31,831 bases of DNA from Chara braunii (taxonomy: Eukaryota > Streptophyta > Charophyceae > Charales > Characeae): positions 412,879-444,709 of the forward strand of contig BFEA01000336.1 in NCBI GenBank assembly GCA_003427395.1, given 5' to 3'. Below the pieces are notes generated by a model. It was not told where the DNA came from, ran no database searches, and worked only from the letters and a program-made list of their open reading frames with translations. Made by a program: the position numbers and the translations under genes. Positions within the stretch are counted from its first letter, which is position 1. Each line of letters opens with the position of its first letter. Shown here piece by piece: positions 7,866 to 17,613 of the stretch.

Positions 7866-8889
7866 TGCAATGAACCCAGATCGTGAAGACAGTCGTCAAC
7901 AATGCAAGCCCAGATAAACATCAACCGGCTGATGATTACCAATAGTCAAAATCGTGTCCAGACACAATGAGACGAGATAATCATCCACGGACGAAGGAGA
8001 GAGGAGGGAGATTAGACAAAGGAGAGGAAATAAATACAAGGCCCACTCTTGCTTCGGGCTCCCTCCTCAATCACCACCTCGATAGTCAATAGTTTGAACG
8101 AGTATCTGAAGTAACCTCAATGTGCCATGTGGCACGTCTAATCAGTCCCTCATCAGCACTGGAGCAATGTCAACATGAAGACAACCAGGTACGTAGCCAC
8201 GATCTCTCCACAGTCCTGCTCTCCTCCCAAATGACGATAATCAGAACAGCAATACAAGTCTGTAGCTTCTCCTCGTCAGCAAACAGAAGAACACGTGGCA
8301 GCATCCATGCCAGCCAATGATATACGTGGCAGCGGCCACATCAGCGACAACGCATGGCAGCGGCCACGTCAGCATGCCAAGAACATAGGTGCAAGCCAGC
8401 CACCATGCCGGACCAGCAGCACCTCGCCGAATCACAATGCCAACGTCGCAGCGTCGAGCCAGCGTTGAAGTCAACGCGTGAAGTCAACATCAACGCAAGA
8501 CAGAATGAATGTCAAAGCCAGGGAGGTCAACTCTTAAGTAGCGTTGACTCCGGGTCTGGACCCCGGATGCTGCAACCTCTAGCTGTCCAGATCTTGATGC
8601 AACGAAGGCCCAGATTGGCCTGAAATTGAATTCCCTTCGGCCTGGATGCTTGTCTGGGTACTTGCGCACAACAAGTGAGTGTATCCAACCAAGGGCCTAG
8701 GCGCGGTACCTTTGACTCTATAGGTGACTTTGACCCTTGACTTTCCAAGGTGCAACGTTTGGTCACACAACCCAACGCGACAGACTCAGGCCTAGGCGTG
8801 TCCTGGTCACACAGCCCAACGCAGACCAACTTTGATCTGCCTGGGGCTGAGTTCTGGGCCCCAGGCTACATCTGAACAGGGTTACTGCA
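7866..8889 (-). repeat. 3' LTR of element C
   Basis: In plus orientation it begins TGCAATGAACCC and ends GGGTTACTGCA, so on its own strand it starts TGCAGTAACCC and ends with TGCA. It matches 15299-16268 over its whole length. It has about 50 extra bases near 8488-8538 (minus-strand coordinates downstream of the GAAGTCA shared block) that the 5' copy lacks. The G-box palindrome of the 5' LTR is mutated here (GTGCCATGTGGCAC). Confidence 0.93.
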
Positions 8890-8908
8890 TTCCTGCCGGC
8901 CCATTTCC
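8890..8908 (-). other. Polypurine-tract-like site of element C
   Basis: On the minus strand, GGAAATGGGCCGGCAGGAA ends directly before the 3' LTR start at 8889. It is purine-rich but contains several pyrimidines, so it is a weak or mutated plus-strand primer site. Position is the main support. Confidence 0.45.
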
Positions 8909-9142
8909 GAGTTCCACCGCATAAATTTTTAAGACTTTTAACCCTCGTTCATGAGCAGAAACAATATCAGAAGCAGTTTCAAGTAGTTCTCTTTTACTAA
9001 AACATATGTCCGCAGATGGTGCCTGAGACATAAAACATACCTTGAACTGCTTCTGAGGTCGTCCATGTGCTCCCGTAGAGAAGTATCCATGCTCTATGAT
9101 TTTGTCGACATCATATCTGCCTTCCATAGAAGGCTGAATCAT
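8896..9142 (-). pseudogene. Element C pol C-terminal tail
   Basis: Minus-strand frame with MEGRYDVDKIIEHGYF, GAHGRPQKQFKVCF and ELLETASDIVSAHERG. It aligns by eye with the tails of B (17221-17478) and F. This is the chromodomain-like end of gypsy integrase: a D-x-I/V-D-x-I start, a basic GRPQK turn, and a final helix. The frame runs on to a stop in the LTR at 8882. Between 9143 and 9312 the preceding block (HLKTYPVFYASKLLP-like) is out of frame. Confidence 0.75.
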
Positions 9143-9312
9143 AGAGGTCTGTTAGGAAATTCTTTCCCTTCTACATAGGGCAACAGTTTGGACGCGTAAA
9201 AGACAGGATATGTTTTGAGATGAGGGGGGATATCAATGCGATAAGACGGTCCCTCTGCATCTCCAATTACTTTGAGAACTTCCCAGGGTCCAAAGTACAC
9301 AGGCAACAGTTT

Positions 9313-9833
9313 TTAAGATACATCTTCTTCTAATGAAAACTCTTTGGATTTAACCCAGACCAGATTACCCTCTTTGAATGTGGATGGTCGTCTATGCTTA
9401 TTAGCTTGTTCAATCATTTGGTCTTGAGCTTTCTTCAAGTTTTCTTTTACTTTCTTTATGTCTTCTTGAAATAAAACTGCATATTCTTGTGTCCCTAGAG
9501 GTAGCCTAAGGAATTGGTCTCGTGTTAACACATCAATGGGACGCCTAGGTTTCCATCCCTTGTGCAGTGCATTAGGCTTTCGTCCTGTAGCGGTGTGGAC
9601 ACTACTATTATATGCACTAGCTATCTTGGGTAAGTTCTCATCATACATGCGCAAGAGTTGTTGGCACAATCGGTTCATTTGTTCACTTTGCCCATTCGTT
9701 TCAGGGTGTCGCCCTGACGACATGGTCAAACGTGTGTCGTATGCCTCCATCAACTTTTGTCATGGCATACTTGTGAACCTGGTATCTCGATCAGATACAA
9801 TGGATAAAGGAAAACCATACTCAGTTACCCATT
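9313..9833 (-). pseudogene. Element C integrase catalytic core end and C-terminus
   Basis: This continues integrase from the next entry in another frame. SIVSDRDTRF (second catalytic Asp) lies near 9790, a TGA replaces a Trp codon near 9760, then comes SSGRHPETNGQSEQMN with the catalytic Glu. It ends with SAYNSSVHTATGRKPNALHK and QANKHRRPSTFKEGNLVWV. Relative to A, the stretch after LLRMY is about nine residues shorter. The frame changes at about 9834, where the preceding frame ends NFT-stop instead of continuing FHMKW. Confidence 0.85.
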
Positions 9834-10970
9834 TCATGTGAAATTTTGGATCACAAGTTCAGTCCTTGCTTCAGCAGGTAAAGGAATAAACATGGCATAT
9901 TTAGAGAAACGGTCCACAATCACCATTACTTGACTATTGCGACTTTTAACCAGACTCATGAAATCAATTGAGACGGACTCACCTGGTTCGCTTGGTATAG
10001 GTAATAGCCCAAGAAGTCCAAGAGGATTCTCCTGCGTCGGCTTGTTTCTCTGACACACCAGACAGGTACGTACATAAGTTAGTACGTCTTCTTTTAATCC
10101 CTTCCATTCGAATCGTTCTCTAACCTCTGCGTAAGTTTTCTTGAATCCAAAGTGTCCTTCAAAGTCGTGACATTCCCCAATCAGCAGACTCTTAATTCTT
10201 TCTTGGTGAGGAATACACAATCTTTGTTCTATTTGGTCTATCAAGAAAAGCAAACCATCGGCTACTCTATAGTTGGGTAATTCGGAATAATCTCGTGCAA
10301 GGACATCCATGATTGGCTTCCAAATTGGATCAGTAGCGTATCCTTGACGAATCTGGTCTTTTAAGTCATTCCCAACATCCAAATATGAGACAACTGTACC
10401 AAAGAAGTCACTGCGTCGGGATAAAGCATCTGCAACCAAATTAGACTTACCTTTGATAGTTTTGAGTTCAAAGTCAAAGGTGTCAATGAAGGTAGACCAT
10501 CTTACCAACTTATCAGAGAGTCTAGACTGTGTCTTTATCCACTGTAGTGTCGGGTGGTTTGAATACACAGTAAAGTGCCTCCCTAGCAGGTAGTGTCTCC
10601 ACGTATCCAATGCACAGACTAAGGCATAAAGTTCCCGTTCATAGGTGGAGTTCGCAACCTTCTCTGATGGCAATTGTGTAGACATAAACTCTATGGGTCT
10701 ATAGCCCTTGCCATCATCTTGTTGGAGAACAACGCTAATCCCATACTGATTTGCGTGAGTGGTAACAATGAAAGGCAAGGACGGGTCAGCAATCTTAAGG
10801 ACAGGGTAGTGAGTTAGTGCATACTTCAATTTGTGAAAGGAAGACTCACAGTCCTTATCCCTCAACCAAATAGTTCCGTTCCTTAACAATCTTCGCATTG
10901 GTGCAGCAATCAGGGAGAAGTTCCTGACAAACTTCCTGTAGTAACTGGCTAAAACAAGGAAAGATCGCAA
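9834..10970 (-). pseudogene. Element C RNase H and integrase N-terminus (378-residue frame)
   Basis: The longest open stretch of C. Residues 1-45 are the RT connection (ASYYRKFVRNFSLIAAPMRR). RNase H follows with TTHANQYGI (the first catalytic Asp is His), ERELYALVCAL (Glu kept), VYSNHPTLQW (Asp to Asn) and ADALSRRS (last Asp kept). The integrase HHCC finger is visible as GECHDFEGHFGF and YVRTCLVCQRNK. The core starts with ESVSIDFMSL (first catalytic Asp) and VIVDRFSKYAMFIPLP. It ends by frameshift before the second Asp. RNase H is predicted inactive from two lost acidic residues. Confidence 0.9.
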
Positions 10971-10975
10971 TTCAG

Positions 10976-11765
10976 TTATAGACTTAGGTTGTGGCCAATC
11001 TCTAATTGCTGAATTTTTTTTCTCTTCCGGCCTTCTTCGTTCACTATGTGTCCGAAGTATAACACTTCGGACTTAGCAAACTCAGACTTCTTGGAATTAA
11101 TTTTGAAGTTGCCCTCTCGCAACTTCTCTAACACCAGACGAAGATGCTTCTCATGATCTTCTAGTGTCTTACTGTACACTAAAATATCACGAGATAGACA
11201 ATTACGAACTTGTCTAACCATTGACGAAAGAGTTCATTCACATTGGTCAGTCCGAAGGGCATTACCACAAACTCGTAATGGTCATACCTCGTTCGTGGGT
11301 TCCACCTCGATCTGGTGGTACCCTGACTTCAAATCAATCTTACTAAGAAACTTACAGCCCTGCAACTGGTCTAGCAAGTCGTCAATTCGTGGTAGAGGTT
11401 CGACATTTTTAACAGTGACAGCATTCAACCCTCTGTAGTCAATACAGAAACGTAACTCATCTTCCTTTTTTTGGGCACAAACAAGACAGGGGCACCATAA
11501 GGAGGGGCGCTAGGGCGAATCCATCCTTTTTCTGTTAAGTCTTGCAATTGTTTTCGCAATTCCTCAAGTTCCCTAGGAGACATTCGATAGATAGGGCCCT
11601 TGTGTGCTTGATAGCATGTTCAATTATTCTTGTTGGTTCAGTGAATAAATCTTTATACTCGCTTAGGAGTTTTTCAGTCGAAGAAGGATAGGAAGTAGAA
11701 GACTCACCTGCTTTCTTTACTAAAACCATCATTACTTCCTGTTCCAACTTTTTCTTTGAAACCAT
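10976..11765 (-). pseudogene. Element C reverse transcriptase (frameshifted)
   Basis: The minus-strand frame 11765-11535 holds the RT linker and fingers start (LLSEYKDLFTEP). 11535-11222 keeps [15 protein letters not shown] with the first catalytic Asp near 11345 and a pair of frame changes. At about 11184-11197 the YLDD box has lost one base: the codons read Tyr-Leu then shift, and the downstream frame restarts as [13 protein letters not shown]. The following frame has SKKSEFAKSEVLYFGHIV and ends in an insertion-rich block near 11000. The enzyme is destroyed at its active site. Confidence 0.85.
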
Positions 11766-11768
11766 CGA

Positions 11769-12175
11769 TCAAAATGCTGGGTAACTCATACAATAGAAAG
11801 ACAGACTAGAGTTAGAGTCAGACTTATGGTACAATTTGATAGGTTTCAATTCAGAGTGTGCATCTTGCAATTGCACAATCTTCTCTTTGAAATTGATATC
11901 TGCGTTGGTTTCCTCGTGCAAGTCCGTTCCCAAAATCAAATCAAACGGTAACTTCTTCTCCACAAGAAAGGAAACCTCGTGAACAATCTTTTTTCCTTCC
12001 TTGGTACAGAATCGACACTTCACACGATCGACATATTGCGAGACAGTGATCGTGTTTTTGTCAGCTAAAATAGACGTGATGGGTCTAGACAAGTCTTTCA
12101 ACTTCATTCCGAGATGCAACTTGCAGATTGCCTTCTCAGATATGTAGGATCATGTGGATCTTGAGACCAACAGAG
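11769..12175 (-). pseudogene. Element C aspartic protease (active-site triad lost)
   Basis: The retroviral-type protease cleaves the Gag-Pol precursor. The C-terminal half is clear: HLGMKLKDLSRPITSILADK, VEKKLPFDLILGTDLHEETN. Upstream in the same frame comes SYISEKAICKL, preceded by a TGA near 12150 where an Arg codon is likely. The block that should be the ALLDSGST-type active site reads GALLVSRST (12150-12175). The catalytic Asp is Val and the Gly is Arg, so it cannot work. Confidence 0.8.
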
Positions 12176-12486
12176 CTCCTACGCGGGTATGTGCAATCTC
12201 TACGTCCACTAGTAGGTCACCTTAGACTTCGATTTCTTAGCCCACGAGCTTCGTAATGCCAGCAACTCGTTACCAAGCTCGTCAAGAGAGTCATCCAGAG
12301 AGACAATGCATAAGACAGGTTCAGGGTGTTATGGACGACGGGCCGAAGAAAAACCATCCTCTGTCGTGCGAATCAAAGGGCTGGAAGGGATCGTAGGCAC
12401 CTTACCTTCTTGTTCCAAACCCTTTAACTCAGTAGGAGCAAATGCTACTCCTACTGGCTGCTCGCTTTTGGGTTCCGAATAAGTGG

Positions 12487-12528
12487 GCACCAATCAATCA
12501 CGTGCCCTGCGGTACCGCACTTTAGACA
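12487..12528 (-). pseudogene. Element C Gag zinc knuckle
   Basis: The minus-strand frame reads CLKCGTAGHVIDWC, an exact CX2CX4HX4C knuckle that binds element RNA in the nucleocapsid part of Gag. It lies one frame away from the preceding gag frame (12725-12540), so a frameshift precedes it near 12540. The knuckle itself is intact. Confidence 0.9.
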
Positions 12529-12539
12529 TTGCGCATTGT

Positions 12540-13618
12540 TCATTCTTTCCTGCTGTGAAATTCCCATCTTTCCCAGGGCTTCCCGACCACAATTCCGGGA
12601 TGCTCAAAAAACGAGCGTAGCTTCTTCTTCTTTCCTGGCGGTCGTGACCCTCCCTTGTTGACCACGGCAGCAGTGACTTCCCCCTTCCCGGAATCACTGC
12701 TGCTCGCCACACCCTCGGCCTCCAATGGTCACTTCTCCACAATATCGTCATCAAACAAAAGAGGGCATGGTCCTGGCGCTTTTGGCGTCAGAGTACCCGC
12801 TTACCTACACCTGCGCCTCCTTCACCGCCATACTTTACTACAAAGGCATAAAAATTCTTTACTTGTGAAGTCATTTGCTCTCGCTGGAGAGCCAAATCTC
12901 GAAACTGCCTATAATTATATTTTCCGGATTTGGATTCCGCCACGAGTTGGCCACGAATGGGCTCAGGCAGAGCGCGGAAATAGATATATAAGACTTGGTT
13001 GTCTTGCAGGTTCAATCCAGGAACCTGCAGCAACCGATCAACTTCTCGAGATAGTGCTTCCACTGAGGTCCAATGTCTTTGCCCAATGGTCGTGAGCTGG
13101 TCAAAGGCCTTATCGGTCGTTGTCTTATCCAAAAAACGTTCCTTGCTTCAGCCAGTACCCATTTCTTCGCTTCCCCCTCTAAACAAGAAGTGGAGAAAGC
13201 AACTTGGGACTCGGGTGCGACAGGGGCCGTACTACAATATGTCTGTATTTCCGCTATCCAGAGCAACAAGTTCTCGTCCTTCTTCTTGCAAAACGTGAAT
13301 GGCAATTTCATCTTCACTTTCTCTTTCTTTTCGGCTTCTCTAGTTCCGTACTTACCTTACCTTGCGGAGAAGTTGGAGAATTTGAAGGTCGAGAGGAAGG
13401 AGGTGTGGAAGGAGGAGTGTTCGTGGAGAAGACAACGGACTCGGTCCTCCCCCATTAGACGACTTCCCTCCTCCATCAGACGTCTTCTGATCTTGAGGAT
13501 CACCAGACTTCATCGCATCACTCATCAACTTTTTGACTTCTTTCTTTTCTTCCTTAACCTCTTCTTTTTTTCTGTCTGCCGGATGCTTTCCTTTCACAAT
13601 TTTTGTGACAGTTCGCAA
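12540..13618 (-). pseudogene. Element C Gag central region (several frames)
   Basis: Gag forms the virus-like particle. In order on the minus strand: a charged Lys/Glu-rich stretch (13618-13500), then the capsid-type block PFTFCKKKDENLLLWIAEIQ and SCLEGEAKKWVLAEA (13317-13200). A frame change near 13130 leads into WTSVEALSREVDRLLQVPGL, LYIYFRALPEPIRGQLVAES and RQFRDLALQREQ (to 12800). A linker with GKKKKLRSFFEHPG (12725-12540) then leads to the zinc knuckle. The block order is that of retrotransposon Gag. At least three frame changes make it a pseudogene. Confidence 0.8.
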
Positions 13619-13730
13619 TCCTACAGCAATCTCGTCTAACTGACTTTGTTGTGTTCCAAGAAGGTGAGGTAAGTCATGATGTGATACAACGTCTATGTTA
13701 TGTTAGTCTGCTCCTTTCCTTCTGTTCCTA

Positions 13731-14240
13731 TCACTTGTCTGATATCTTCACTTTCTGTTCCCGCCTCAATTCCTGTTCATGTTTCCAGGCTAGTTCTTCT
13801 TTCTTCCTTTCTTCTACAGCCAGCGCCTCTCTTAACTGCTGGATGTTCACGTCAATCGTAGCCTCGGTCACTTCTGGTCTGATTTCCCCTTTCCTAAACA
13901 ACTCCATGACTTCTTCCAGCTGCTTGATAGCAAACTGGCCCAGCGCCTTCCGACACTGAGCCATCATTTTAGACACTGCGGTTCCGACAGCCACAACTTC
14001 CGCGGCCGTAATTCCTTGCTTCAGACGGTTCTCTACCGTCTGCAAATCAAACAGATTACGAACGTGTCGTTCGGCTTCCGGTCCAGACAAATGCAAATCA
14101 TTCAACAACTGGTTCCATAGAGCCAGTAACTCTTGTTTCTTTCTTTCCGCCTGCCTCCTAGTCTTGGGATCGGAAGATCCTTCACCCGCTAAGAATGTCA
14201 TCGGAAAAAGAAGCAAGAGTAATTTCCACACACTGAACAT
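13731..14240 (-). CDS. Element C Gag N-terminal frame with hydrophobic leader (169 aa)
   Basis: This minus-strand frame starts at a true ATG (14240-14238), the first long frame after the leader. The first 20 residues (MFSVWKLLLLLFPMTFLAGE) have the profile of a signal peptide or membrane segment, which is unusual for Gag. The rest is highly charged and helical with Arg/Glu/Lys heptad-like stretches near residues 25-40 and 135-169, suggesting coiled coil. It ends with a stop at 13731, and the remaining Gag domains follow in other frames, so it is probably the first part of a frameshifted gag. A separate small protein is possible but unsupported. Confidence 0.5.
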   Translation of the reverse strand: MFSVWKLLLLLFPMTFLAGEGSSDPKTRRQAERKKQELLALWNQLLNDLHLSGPEAERHVRNLFDLQTVENRLKQGITAAEVVAVGTAVSKMMAQCRKALGQFAIKQLEEVMELFRKGEIRPEVTEATIDVNIQQLREALAVEERKKEELAWKHEQELRREQKVKISDK

Positions 14241-15283
14241 GTTGGAAATCAGGTTTGAGATAATATTTGCAATAATGGAACAGAGAAATAAAAAGAAATA
14301 ATAAGAAGTAACAAATCTCTACTTATATACTAATTGTTGTTCTTTCGTCTGTGTGATGACGTCCTATACAGGTACCACGTCAGGCCCGTGTGATCAGACA
14401 CAACACACAAGTAAGTACGCAAGCACCACAACACAGCAACGACAGGGTACGTATGCCAACAACAATAGCAAACAATTTCTCAGCAACCTTCTTCAACCCG
14501 TTGTGTCTTCCTGATGTAAGTGCAATGATGCACTCTCCCTGACAGCTGACACTACAGTTGTATAGTCGGTTCAGTCAGCTGTACCGCCATCGTCTTCAGA
14601 ATGCTTCTCTTACTTGGCAGTAATCCTGCCTGGCACGTGTTATCCCTGGAGTGCCAACATAGCATGTACTGGCATGTCAGCACTCTGAAAATGTCCAGTC
14701 AACCAATAGCGGGATGCCACGTCAGCAAATGTGTACTTTGATCCTATCACCGTGCCACTTCCACGCGTCACGTTGAGATACCGTCGCCGTTCCAGCCAAT
14801 CAGATCATGCCACGTCAGCCAAGGAAACCAATGCCACGTCAGCAGGCAGTCACCACTTCACGAAGACAAGTGTGGTGACTTGCTTTTTGCCACGTCAGCG
14901 TTCAATCCTGTTTCCTCAAGGTCACGTCAGCATCTGCAATAGACCTTGTCGCGCGTCAGTAGCATAAGAAGTGCCACATCAGCAATCAGCAAAAAGGTCT
15001 TCAGACGCGGCACAACATATGCCACGTCACTGTCGCGATCCAGGCTGGCGTGCGGTATCCCTTGTCGCGATCCCTACTGCCACGTCAGCAACCTCGTTGG
15101 GATCTCCTCTCACCAGTGAAACAACCTCGGTGATGTCTTCTCGCCAGTGAAGTATGTGCCGCGTCAGCAACCTCGGCGTATCTCTTGCCACGTCATCACC
15201 TACTCAACACACGTGTGCACTACACTTACCTGTGCACCACCTGGCGCGTGCACATGTGTACAATCGTCGTCGTCAGGAGAACT
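14241..15283 (-). promoter_or_regulatory. Element C leader with a dispersed GCCACGTCAGC motif array
   Basis: The untranslated region between the primer site and gag. GCCACGTCA-type words recur: CCACGTCA at about 14376, 14717, 14810, 14834, 14890, 15022, 15080 and 15188, plus one-base variants (for example 14671, 14921, 14973, 15158). On the element strand this is TGACGTGGC, the known ACGT-core site for plant bZIP factors, resembling the stress element TGACGTGG. Spacing is irregular (24 to over 300 bases), so it is not a plain tandem repeat. Function is inference. Confidence 0.6.
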
Positions 15284-15295
15284 GCTCCGATACCA
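15284..15295 (-). other. Primer-binding site of element C (tRNA-iMet-like)
   Basis: The minus strand reads TGGTATCGGAGC three bases after the 5' LTR end. The initiator-Met complement used by many plant LTR elements is TGGTATCAGAGC; this is one base different. It fixes the minus-strand polarity of C. Confidence 0.85.
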
Positions 15296-15298
15296 AAT

Positions 15299-16268
15299 TG
15301 CAATGAACCCAGATCGTGAAGACAGTCGCCAACAATGCAAGCCAGATAAACGTCAACCAGCTGATGATTACCAATAGTCAAAATTGTGTCCAGACAGAAT
15401 GAGACGAGATAATCATACACGGACGAAGGAGAGAGGAGGGAGATTAGACAAAGGAGAGGAAATAAATACAAGGCACACTCCTGCTTCGGGCTCCTTCCTC
15501 GATCACCACCTCAATAGTCAATAGTCTGAACGAGTATCTGAAGTAACCTCAATGTGCCACGTGGCACGTCTAATCAGTCCTTCATCAGTGCTGGAGCAAT
15601 GTCTACATGAAGACAACAAGGTACGTAGCCACGATCTCTCCACAGTACCTATCTCCTCCCGAATGACGATAATCAGAACAGCAATACAAGTCACGTAGCT
15701 TCGCCTCGTCAGCAAACAGAAGAACATGTGGCAGCATCCACGTCAGCCAATGATATACGTGGCAGCGGCCACATCAGCGACAGCGCATGGCAGCTGCCAC
15801 GTTAGCATGCCAAGAAGACAGGTGCAAACCAGCCACCATGCCGGACCAGCAGCGCCTTGCCGAATCACAACGTCGCAGCGTCGAGCCAGCGTTGAAGTCA
15901 ACGTGTGAAGTCAGTAGCGTTGACTCGGAGTCTGGACCCCGGATGCTGTAACCTCTAGCCGTCCAGATCTTGATGCAATGAAGGCCCAGATTGGCCTGAA
16001 ACTGAATTCCCTTCGGCCTGGATGCTTGTCTGGGTACCTGCACACAACAAGTGAGTGTATCCAACCAAGGATTGGGCGCGGTACCTTTGACTCTACAGTT
16101 GACTTTGACCTTGACTTTCCTGGGTGGAGCGTTTGGTCACACAGCCAAACGCGACAGACTCAGGCCTGGGCGTGTCCTGGTCACACAGCCCAGTGCATAC
16201 CAACTTTGATCTGCGTTGCATGGGGCTGAGTTCTGGGGCCCAAGCTACTTCCGAACAGGGTTACTGCA
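15299..16268 (-). repeat. 5' LTR of element C
   Basis: 970 bp, TGCA at both ends, the pair of 7866-8889. It contains the perfect palindrome GTGCCACGTGGCAC at 15554-15567 (G-box core CACGTG) and further CCACGTCAG/CCACATCAG words at 15738-15800, similar to those in the leader. It should hold the promoter; I could not place a convincing TATA box. Confidence 0.93.
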
Positions 16269-16272
16269 TGTA
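16269..16272. other. Target-site duplication, right copy (TGTA)
   Basis: TGTA immediately after the element C 5' LTR, matching 7862-7865. Confidence 0.75.
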
Positions 16273-17220
16273 TTTCAACGCAACAAAACTACGACACGAG
16301 CTCCATTAGGCCTTCTCAAACCCTTGCCTATCCCTTCAGGACCCGGAGAGTCTATGTCCATTGATTTCATGGATGTCCGGGTTTAGGAGTAGCCCTGGAA
16401 AGAGCCAAGTCATGGTAGTAGTAGATCGTTTCAGCAAATAGGCAGTTTCCGTTCCTTTGGCCCTCAGAGGCACGTACTAAATCAGTTAAAGAAAAGTTTT
16501 TCGATTCCTGGGTTAGTGAACCTTATATTCCGCTATCCATAGTTAGTGATAGAGATACGCGGTTTACAAGTCAGAGATGGCAGGAACTTACGAGAGTCTA
16601 CGGCTCTAAGTTGTTGATGGCATCTGGCCGTCATCCAAAGGCTAACGATCAGACTGAGCGAATGAAAAAGAACCTGTAGCAAATACTCGAGATGTATATT
16701 CGACCAGATCAGATTAATTGGGATGAGATGCTTCCCAAAATAGCAAGCGCCTACAATAATTGCGTCCATTTAGCTACCTGTCGCACTCTCCTAATATGCT
16801 ACACAAGTCCTTTTAACCACGTAGGCCCTTTGAAGGACTGCATCCAAACCAAATACAGAGACTACCACTCGGAACTACAGACTTTGCATTGCAGCATGAG
16901 AAGGAAATTGTGATAGTGACTGACAATCTGAGAAAGGCTCAACACAAAATGATAGAGCAAGCTAACAAGCATTGTCGCCCATCATAGTTCTAGGCAAGTG
17001 ATTTAGTTTGCGTCAAGTCAAAGGAGTTCGCCCCAGAAGAGAACATCTCACAAAAGTTGTTACCCCCATATAGCCATGGCCTGTCCTAGAAGTTAAAGGT
17101 GGAGAGGACGGACCTTCGTACACGATAGAAATTCCACCACACCTCCACAGATACCCAGTCTTCCATGCGTCCGAGCTATTGCCTTGTGTCACCAGTCAAC
17201 AGTTTCCATCGCGTTGATCA
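16273..17220 (+). pseudogene. Element B integrase core, continuation
   Basis: Plus-strand continuation after the nested insert: FQRNKTTT, LGLLKPLPIPSGPGESMSID (first catalytic Asp), then broken frames with VSDRDTRF (second Asp) near 16540-16565 and a decayed Glu block near 16640-16665. The C-terminal part has EVKGGEDGPSYTIEIPPHLH and YPVFHASELLPC at 17095-17190. Many stops and shifts make it the most decayed coding part of B. It matches element A 768-1850 block by block. Confidence 0.8.
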
Positions 17221-17478
17221 ATGATCCCGCCAGACATGGATGGCACATATGACATAGACCGCATAGTAGCAGAAGACGTGTTCAGAACTGAAAGAAGAGG
17301 CCGTCCACAGAAACACTACAAGGTTAGGTTGGCTTATCACGAACCCAAGGACGACCCATCGTTCACAAGAACTGAGCTTTCAGAGAGCGCTCCCGACATA
17401 GTCCATGCCTATAATAGGGCAAGAAAGGGTAAATGTCCTGCCTTGCACCAAGATACTGTCGGAGCACCTCGAATTTAG
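17221..17478 (+). pseudogene. Element B pol C-terminal tail (chromodomain-like), open
   Basis: An 85-codon open stretch: MDGTYDIDRIVAEDVF, RRGRPQKHYKVRLAYHEPKD, SFTRTELSESAPDIVHAYNR and a stop at 17476. It keeps the chromodomain-like pattern (acidic start, GRPQKHYKV strand, aromatic position, C-terminal helix), so it is the reference for reading the broken tails of A and C. The listed ATG is internal to pol, not a real start. Confidence 0.75.
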
Positions 17479-17613
17479 GCCGGCGGGAGTGAACAGTTTC
17501 ACCTATGTCGCGTGACAGATGCAGATCCTAGGGCTCGATCCCTAGACCTACCATTCCCCTTGTACATTACCCGTTGACCCTTGCATATTTGAACCTGCGA
17601 CCTATCCTTTAAG

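Larger units (their letters stand above)
7866..16268 (-). mobile_element. Full-length Ty3/gypsy element C nested in element B
   Basis: An 8.4-kb minus-strand retrotransposon with two LTRs (3' LTR 7866-8889, 5' LTR 15299-16268), a tRNA-Met-like primer site (15284-15295), a 1.04-kb leader, and gag (about 14240-12487), protease (about 12170-11770), RT, RNase H and integrase (11765-9313) and tail (9142-8900). LTRs differ at about 14 of the first 265 positions plus a roughly 50-bp indel, so the insertion is not recent. Its genes carry frameshifts and lost catalytic residues, so it cannot move by itself. Confidence 0.93.

Noticed and set aside
7925-7940. CTGATGA in both LTRs of C (also near 15360) as a second hammerhead
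   Set aside because: No GAAA box follows at the right distance and no stem II or III can be formed.
8354-8623. Open frames in the LTRs of C
   Set aside because: They lie within a non-coding terminal repeat, differ between the two LTRs by indels and have no recognisable domain.
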